Of a DNA stretch of 64,000 nucleotides, positions 57,065 through 64,000 are shown piece after piece. The stretch covers positions 7,564,001 to 7,628,000 of the forward strand of contig AP026548.1 in the NCBI GenBank assembly GCA_026075535.2, in the 5' to 3' direction. Origin of the DNA: Tricholoma matsutake. Its lineage: Eukaryota; Basidiomycota; Agaricomycetes; Agaricales; Tricholomataceae. The first letter of the stretch is position 1. Each line of letters opens with the position of its first letter. The position numbers and the translations under genes are program-made. The notes under the pieces are model-generated. The model worked only from the letters and a program-made list of their open reading frames with translations. It had not been told where the DNA came from and did not search any database.

Positions 57065-59481
57065 ATGTCGAACAAAAGTCTCTCAATCTTCAACCCTTTT
57101 TCTTTGCAATTGGGCCCGAAAGGGCAACTCCAAATGTGGACACAATGGTTTATTTGGTATGCGGAGTCACGATTCCATTGAGTTTTGTTGGAGTTAGACC
57201 AGGCAAACTTTGTAAAACAACATTGGATGCAAAAAATTCTCTATGCCGAGCTTGTATGTTGAGATCTTTCCTAAAGGAAGTAAGTATACATCACTGACAA
57301 GTATGACAGATGTATGTCATGTCTTGGATCAGCATCAGCACCTCCATTGGCCTTATGATGCATGTGCCAATCCTTCTTCAGTCCTTGGCCAACAGTCTCG
57401 CTGATGTGAATTTGGACCACCTACCCCTTGGATTCCATCCATCTCTCTTGGCCTCATTGGATGATGGTGTTGCCAGCGATGGTCCTAGCCATCTGGTGGA
57501 TTCATATGTATGTGATTGGTGGAGCCACAATAGTGAACCAGCACTGGGGCAAATTTTTGCCAGTGACACCCTGGATAAGTGCCTCGATAGCTATCGGCAG
57601 TATATCCCTGCCCCTGTGATCACCAGCTCACTGCCCACTGATAGCCAGCCAGCATACAATGTTGCCAATGGCTGAGCCAACTGCCGATCTTGCATCGACC
57701 TGCAGGCTCTCACTGGGGATTTGTTCAATGAAGCACGCAGGATGCAGGACTTCATAGATGGCTGTAAATCATCAGCAGAGGCTGCGATGAATGTGAATGT
57801 CAGGCAATCAGCAGGGTTCCAACAGCTTCATGAGCTAGCCCTGCTCAAGGAGCTTCAGTCTGAACCATGTAAGTTAACAACGGTACCAGCAGTGGTATCG
57901 GCAGCGGCAGCAGCATCAAAAAACAACCATGGACATGCTGGGAGATGGTCGGCCATAAGAAGACAATCAGAACTGGTATCTGCACATGCACAGGCTGAAC
58001 TTGAGCACCTGAAGGCCCTTCCCCCAACCTCCTACAAGTGGACCTGGGGCGTTGATATTGCAGAGAATGAGGTTTTAGCAATCAATCAGGCAACCAAGGG
58101 CAAGGGAAAGGCACAGCATTCTGGGTATGCAGGGTCTCTACCTGATGGCGTGCAGCAAAAGAAGGAGTGGTCAGATGCACCAAGTCTCCCAACAGTTGTC
58201 TCTGCCTACAGTCGACCACCCATGGTTACTGGTCACGATGCTGGCCTATATTTTTCAGATGCTGAATCCAATGTGTCCAATGCTGGGACCGCTCCCATTG
58301 TTCCTGTCCCTGCTCCCATTGCTTCAGTCCCCGTTGCCGATGCCGATCTCTCCGCTGCCGCTGCCAATTCTGATTCCGTCCCCATTCCCACTACCAATCC
58401 CATCCCCGCTGCTGCTGCCAATGCCGAGGCACTCATGGTTTGGCAAGGTGAAGATGATGTAGCAAATGATGCTGATCAGCATACCACCCTTCAGGCAGCC
58501 ATGGCATATGGTTCTGATTCATCATCTGCCCCTACGGGTTCCCCAACCTGTTATGATTTTGCTATCAGGACCCACAAGGCCGGGCAATTCATTTTTCCTT
58601 CCGACACAATGCGACTCACTTCCGATGAAGACACCCCCTGATCTGACTCCCATCAATCAACATGCTATGCCACTGCATTCCGTGACGTCGGACTCCTTGA
58701 CATCAGACGCCTCATGCCAGGCATGAGGCTTATCTTCTATTGTTCTTTGACATGCTGCGCTGCAGCACTCCATGACATTGGACACCTCATGCTAGGCATG
58801 AGGCTTATCATTCTATTGTTCCATCTATTATTACTTGACAAGGATCTCTCTTTCCGATTGGACAATAGGTAGTCATAGAACCATATATAAGCTGTAGCTA
58901 TACTCTGTGTAATACCCAGCTTGACCTAATTCAATCAACGGTCTTAGACTCAATCTGAACACTTGACAGCCTAGGAAATCCCTAGCTGTGATAAACTCGA
59001 ACTTGACAGTTGGAAAGCCTCCAACTGTGACACATGACTCAAAGACTGAGTCGAGACCTATAGTCTTAACACAACTGGCATTGATGCTGCTGACTTCTAC
59101 CTCAATGATTCTACCTCTTCATCTCCACCCTCAAATCCCCTATCAGCTTTTGCCACTGCGTCTGATGCAGTGGATGTTTTTCTCTCATCATCAGAGACAG
59201 ATTCTACTGGACCTCGGGGTGAATCCATTGCCGATGCCGATGATGCCGGTGCCGATTCTGACAATTTTAGTGATGAGTCCCCCAGCACCTCCCAGATAGA
59301 GCACCCCACTCCTTCTCGCATCATGCTGCCCATCTATACTCATGCAGACTTTGATTATGTTGATGACACTTGGTTGCGTGGCTCTGATGATATGGACACT
59401 ACTGTTAGGAAACCACCCCATTACCTAATAAAATTTCATTTTATTTTATTATGTCGAATTACGCTACATGACACCAAATGA
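57065..59481 (+). pseudogene. unidentified gene downstream of the KDZ transposase, interrupted
   Basis: A frame from ATG 57065 reads MSNKSLSIFNPFSLQLG and QWFIWYAESRF with TGA near 57178, then frames change. From about 57310 a second stretch runs (LPLGFHPSLLASLDDG; DSYVCDWWSHNSEPALGQIF), with TGA at about 57673, then NCRSCIDLQALTGDLFNEARRMQDF and a helical region. A Pro/Ala/Val/Asp region built from GCCGAT/CCCGTT hexamers (58280-58430) ends near 58641. Related acidic Ser/Asp-rich sequence resumes at about 59070 (DAADFYLNDSTSSS; ADADDAGADSD) and ends at 59481. The gap 58650-59065 looks like an insertion. No known domain. Confidence 0.4.
58698..58822. repeat. two direct repeats with an inner palindrome (possible solo LTR start)
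   Basis: About 49 bases recur at 58698-58746 and 58773-58822, each with a palindrome of the form CTCATGCCAGGCATGAG. The following 240 bp contain a TATATAAG box and stem-forming pairs, reminiscent of a Copia LTR, and all of it separates two halves of the surrounding gene. LTR ends and a TSD were not found. Confidence 0.45.
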
Positions 59482-60157
59482 CGCTACACTTTGATAGCAT
59501 GAGAATTTTATTTCGCATGCATCAAAATGTATGCACATGTATGAGTGCGTCGGTAACAACAATGTACAATATGTGTAACATAGTATATAAACCCTAAATA
59601 TACACCTAGGGGACCCCAGTTGTGTTCTCTTAAGTATTCCACCTACATTTTCGGTGTGAAAGGCCTATCTCAACAAACTCACCTATTAATAACCCCTTGC
59701 ATCAAAACCATCAATTCCCCCATCATGAGCACGGATCCTGCCCCCTTCTTGTAGAGAGAACCTGCACAGTCTTAGCTAGCAGATAGTGGGTGTCGCCCTA
59801 ACAGAAGAACACAACTGCCCATATCAGTGTGCCTTCTCTTACTTGCACATATGTCATTGTTTCACCGTGCCACATCCAATTACTCATCCTTTCGGCATGA
59901 GCTGGAAGTACTTGTATATACGTAATCTACCTTTTCTTTCATAAGCTGACACCAGGCCTTGCCTTACATTGCGACTGCCAGTGATTGAGAGGCAGCGCTC
60001 GTCATTAGGACAGCTGCAACCAGACAACCGATCAGATCTGGTTTAGTTACGATTTACATCACTCTATTTGGACAACTATTTTAGTTACAAGCTGAATTCA
60101 GTGATATCTCCGAGATCAGGCACTGTTGGAAGGGTTATTGATCTGAAGTGTCAAAAT
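59482..60157 (+). repeat. probable 5' LTR and leader of Ty3 element G3
   Basis: No coding frame. It holds a TATA-like TATATAAA at 59584-59591 and is followed by a primer-binding-site-like GGCGCCCGAC, so most of it is likely a 5' LTR. A start near 59454 (TGTCGAAT) and an end near 60153 (GTGTCA) are possible but unproven because the 3' LTR lies outside the window. Confidence 0.4.
59584..59591 (+). promoter_or_regulatory. TATA-like box in the presumed G3 LTR
   Basis: TATATAAA about 700 bp before the G3 gag ATG, in the position expected for an LTR promoter. Assigned by motif and context only. Confidence 0.35.
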
Positions 60158-60170
60158 AGGCGCCCGACGA
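60158..60170 (+). other. candidate primer-binding site of G3
   Basis: AGGCGCCCGACGA resembles the TGGCGCCCGA-type sites complementary to tRNA 3' ends. It lies 122 bp before the gag start, just after the presumed LTR. Confidence 0.5.
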
Positions 60171-60291
60171 ACAACGAACAATTGACGAACAATTGACGAA
60201 CCTTATCACGTGACCCATAAACATTTGGAGAGGTCTCGAAGAAAAAAATTTGAATTTGTCAAAGAAGTGATTCATCACAGATTCTACAATT

Positions 60292-61389
60292 ATGTCTGAA
60301 CCTTCAACTTCTAATCCCGGTCCTAATCCTGTTCCCATACCAGCACTAGAGGCGAAAATTGATGCGCTCACAGCACAAATGTCGCAATTAGTGTCAGTAT
60401 TGGCAGCATCACAGCCCAGACAAGCAGAAGTACAGCCAGAGACAATAGGAGAAAGAGATGATGAGATGGAGGAGATGGTGGAGTGGATATCACAGGAGGA
60501 TGAGACGGTGGAGAAATCCAGAAATGGAAAAGTGTGCTTACCTAAGTACATGCCCCCGCAAATGTTTGATGGTACCATGGAGAATACAAAATCCTTCATC
60601 AGCTCTATAGTATTGTACATCCATGGGAGGAAGCCCGAGTTTCGTACAGCTGAGTCTAGGATTATGTTTGCTCTCTCATACATTCAGGGGGGGAAAGCAC
60701 AGTTCTGGAGAAACGAGGCTATTAATCAAATTGCTGGGGGAATTAAACCTTTTGCAACCTTCAAGGAATTTCTGGAGAGATTGGAGGCACAGTTTGGAGA
60801 CCCTAATCCAAAGGCAACAGCCAATGCTAAATTAAAAACCATGCACCAAGGTTCCCTAACAGCGGATGAATTTATTTTGCAGTTCAAAGCAGAAGCTTTG
60901 CAAACGGACATGGGAGAAGCCGCATTGGTAGAGTTTTTGAAAGCAGGATTAAATCCCTCTTTATTCAAGTCTATCTACTGACTACCTTCTATGCCAGAGA
61001 AGTTGGATGAGTGGTATAATTGGGCAATGCGCCTTGACCGGCAATATCGGCAGGAACAGGCAGAGTCAAAGTTGATGTATGGAAGTAGTAAATTTGGAAA
61101 GTCATCTGGGGGAAAGTCTGAGAAAGGAAAGGCACCTCAGGTGCAAGCTCCAAGGGCACAGCCACCAGCCATGGCAGTGACACCTATAGTTATGGAGTCA
61201 GCAGCACCAGCAGAGGCAATGGAGGTTGATCAAGCAGGGAGACAAGCCCCACTTAAATGTTTTAACTGTGGGCAGTTAGGACACATTTCTAGGAATTGTA
61301 GGCAGAAAAGAAAGATTAGGGAAGCTACAATCAAGGAAGTAAAGCTGGAGGAAGGCAAGCAGAAGAATTTTGTGGAAGAGTCCCAGTGA
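60292..61389 (+). pseudogene. gag: G3 gag
   Basis: ATG 60292. The N-terminal part has a Pro-rich start and a helical segment. The capsid-like core contains YIQGGKAQFWRNEAIN and FLERLEAQFGDPN, ending QTDMGEAALVEFLKAGLN. TGA at 60979-60981 stands in the conserved Y-R-L-P position. The frame then continues through LDEWYNWAMRLDRQYR to a CCHC knuckle (CFNCGQLGHISRNC) near 61257 and stops at TGA 61387-61389. Pol is in the -1 frame and overlaps. Differs in sequence from G1 gag, so it is a separate family. Confidence 0.9.
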
Positions 61390-64000
61390 AGGTTTCCCCA
61401 TTGGTGACCCAGAATCGTTACAATGTATTAGTATCCGAGGAAACCCAGAGCAAATCAGAAAAGGAAATCAAGGAGGAGTATAACTGTTCTGAATCACGTG
61501 ACAAAAAGGAGTACAACTGTTGTCAATCACGTGACAATTTTCACGCATCATTTCCGAAAACCCCTAAATTCTTTATTCATTCTGCGCGAATAGAACCCGA
61601 AATCACCTTGACTGTGGGATTGGAGACAGTGGACATGCATGCAGCTATTGATGTGGAAGCGTTGCTTGATAGTGGTGCTACAGGATTATTTATTAATTGA
61701 TCCTTAATTACTGGAAACGGTATTAACACACGGAAGCTGGCGCAACCTATAATGGTGTACAATATTGACGGAACAGTCAATCGTGGAGGAACTATCAAGG
61801 AGGAGGTGACTATGATCTTAAAGTATCAGGAGCATCAGGAGCGAGCTGTATTCGAAGTGTGCGATCTTGGGAAAACCAATCTAATAATAGGATGTCCATG
61901 GTTATGGAAGCATAATCCCGAAATTGATTGGAAAACTGGGAAAGTACAAATGACTCGTTGTCCTAAGGAATGTAATGTGTATGGGAGGAAGATGAAGAAG
62001 GAAAAAAGGAAAAAGAAAGAGAAAGAACGTCCAAGGAAGTATTCTGTTACGATGGAGGAAGTGGAGGATGAGGAAATGCCAAATGGGGAAGTTCCGATCA
62101 TGATCGAGAAAGAAGAGCAGAAGCAAACCTTTAGAACAATTCATGGAGGACAGTCGTGGGACAAGAATATCATGAAGGTGGAGAAGCCAGTGGAGGAATG
62201 GGTGCCAAAAGTGTATCATGAACATCTGTCAGTGTTCCAGAAGAAGGAGTCTGAGCGAATGCCGGTGTGGAAGCCATGGGATCATGCAATTGAGATGAAG
62301 CCAGGGTTTGTGCCAAAGAAGTCGAAGGTATATCCGTTATCTCCGATGGAACAAGAAGAAGTGGATGCATTCCTGAAGGAGCAATTGCGCAAAGGATACA
62401 TACGACCTTCGAAATCACCGCAGATGTCACCAATATTCTTCGTGCCAAAGAAAGACCAAAGGAAGAGGATGTGTACAGATTATAGGTATTTGAATGAGTG
62501 GACAGTGAAGAACGCGTACCCCCTGCCGTTGATCTCAGAAATAATTGACAAGGTGGGAAAAGCCAAGGTCTTTACAAAATTGGATTTACAATGGGGATAC
62601 AACAATGTATGAATAAAGAAAGGAGATGAGTGGAAGGCAGCATTTGCCACGCATCAAGGATCCTTCGAGCCACTTGTCATGTTTTTTGGGATGACTAATA
62701 GTCCCCCGACCTTTCAAAATATGATGAATGACATTTTCAAGGACGTAATAGACAAAGGCGTGGTAATAATATTTATTGACGACATTCTGATATTCACAGA
62801 GGATGAAGAAAATCATGAGGCGATAGTGCAGGAGGTGTTACAGAGGTTGGCGGAGAATGATCTCTTTTTGAAACCAAGGAAGTGTGTGTTTGGGGCAAGC
62901 GAGATTGAGTTTCTAGGATTATTGATCAGCCCTGATGGGATCAAAATGGATCTGATCAAGGTACAGGTGATCACAGATTGGCCTGCACCCACCCGTGTCA
63001 AGGAGGTTCAAGCCTTCTTGGGACTCACAAATTATTATCGTCGCTTTGTGCACAATTTTTCTAAAATTGCCGCACCCTTACATAACCTTACGCGAAAGGG
63101 AGTAGTATGGAGGTGGGGAGAGCAGCAGCAGACAGTGTTTGAGGAGTTGAAGAGGAAGTTTGTGGAGGGACCAATATTAGCCCCAGTAGATTTCACATGC
63201 CCTTTGCGAGTGGAATCTGATGCATCCGATTTTGCTACTGGAGCGGTATTATCAATGCTGTGCGAAGATGACAAATGGCATCCTTGTGCATACTTGTCAA
63301 AAGGGTTGAATGATGTGGAGAGGAATTATGATGTGCATGACAAAGAGATGTTGGGGATAATATGAGCATTGGAGGCATGGAGGCATTATTTGGAGGGATG
63401 TATGCATCAGATTGAGATCTGGACGGATCATCAAAATCTGCAATACTTCATGTCCGCTAAAAAGCTTAATCACTGGCAAGCACATTGGGCACTATTCCTA
63501 TCGTGTTTCAACTTTCACTTGGTCCACAAAGTGGGAAGCTTAATGAGGAAAGCAGATGCATTATCCAGACGTATTGATCATAAAAGGGGGGTGGAGGAGG
63601 ACAATAAAAATGTTACCTTACTCAAACCTGAATACTTTCGCATTTGTGCTATGCGTCAAGGGCATCTATTAATAGATAGCTCGGAAATGGAAATGTTGTC
63701 TAAAATTAGACAATGTTCAGAAATGGACAATGAAGTAGTGGAAGCCGTGAAAGCTCTGAAGGGAGAGAAGAAAGGTAATATCAAAGGAGATGAGTGGGCT
63801 GAGGAACAAGGGTTGGTGTTGTTTCGAGGAAAAGTGTATGTACTGAAGGATCAGGATTTGTGAAGGGAGATCGTCCAGTTACATCACAATATGCCAATTG
63901 CCGGACACCCAGGAAGATGGAAGACATTGGAATTAGTAATGAGAAATTATTGGTGGCCCGGAATTTCAAAGTATGTGTTGGGGTATGTGGATGGATGTGA
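61380..64000 (+). pseudogene. pol: G3 pol (PR, RT, RNase H, start of IN), cut by window end
   Basis: Protease with LLDSGATGLF near 61660; RT with [28 protein letters not shown] and FIDDIL near 62780; RNase H with VESDASDFATG, DKEMLGII and [10 protein letters not shown]; then the connection (RKADALSRR). The integrase zinc region follows (LHHNMPIAGHPGRW to DGC) and runs off the end. TGA at 61698, 62610, 63363 and 63861 are the only interruptions, and each falls where this family has Arg (N-x-S, NNV-x-IK, II-x-ALE, DL-x-RE). Apart from these the frame is complete. Like G1 it appears disabled chiefly by CGA to TGA changes. Confidence 0.93.

Noticed and set aside
45000..59481. TET/JBP dioxygenase gene expected near KDZ elements
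   Set aside because: No H-x-D motif with the later His and Arg in a suitable frame was visible by eye.

Overview
The window looks like a repeat-rich stretch of a filamentous basidiomycete genome, probably an agaricomycete. Two host-type genes carry introns of about 50-80 bp with GT..AG ends. Most of the rest is layered mobile DNA: Ty3/gypsy elements, a KDZ transposon with CxC2-type cysteine clusters, a MULE with a SWIM finger, a Crypton with a GCR1_C-type domain, a pogo/CENP-B-like element, hAT remnants and several MITEs. I saw no tRNA, rRNA or CRISPR array. The genus cannot be told from the sequence.

Layout. 1-1.8 kb: 3' part of a decayed Ty3 pol (family G2). 1.8-4.3 kb: scraps of another gag and of a hAT transposase. 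4.36-12.66 kb: a CACTA-like MITE (TSD TTG) split by a nearly complete chromodomain Ty3 element (family G1, LTRs 4791-5496 and 11817-12523, TSD GGATA). G1 carries an antisense Zn2Cys6-like gene between pol and its 3' LTR. 13.6-22.7 kb is the host-like island: an FCP1-type phosphatase, a ubiquitin C-terminal hydrolase, a coiled-coil/RNase H gene and two unidentified genes. 23.1-26.7 kb: pogo-like element with TIRs and TA target site. 28.8-31.6 kb: decayed Crypton. 32.1-41.1 kb: inverted second copy of G2 in which an LTR-plus-gene module occurs twice; its pol holds a 479-bp hAT-like MITE. 41.2-44.8 kb: MULE whose first visible intron contains a solo LTR. 45-59.5 kb: a block with a KDZ transposase and several unidentified genes, peppered with GGCATC/GGCAAT-type hexamer tracts. 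59.5-64 kb: start of a third Ty3 element (family G3), cut by the window end.

Two themes link the parts. First, genes encoding a Zn2Cys6-like cysteine cluster with helical/coiled-coil regions recur: antisense between pol and 3' LTR in two different Ty3 families, and as a sense gene in the KDZ block. Second, most elements decay in one characteristic way: arginine CGA codons have become TGA stops and the G1 LTRs differ almost only at CpG sites, as expected from deamination of methylated CpG. Several reading frames are therefore broken only by TGA at conserved Arg positions.
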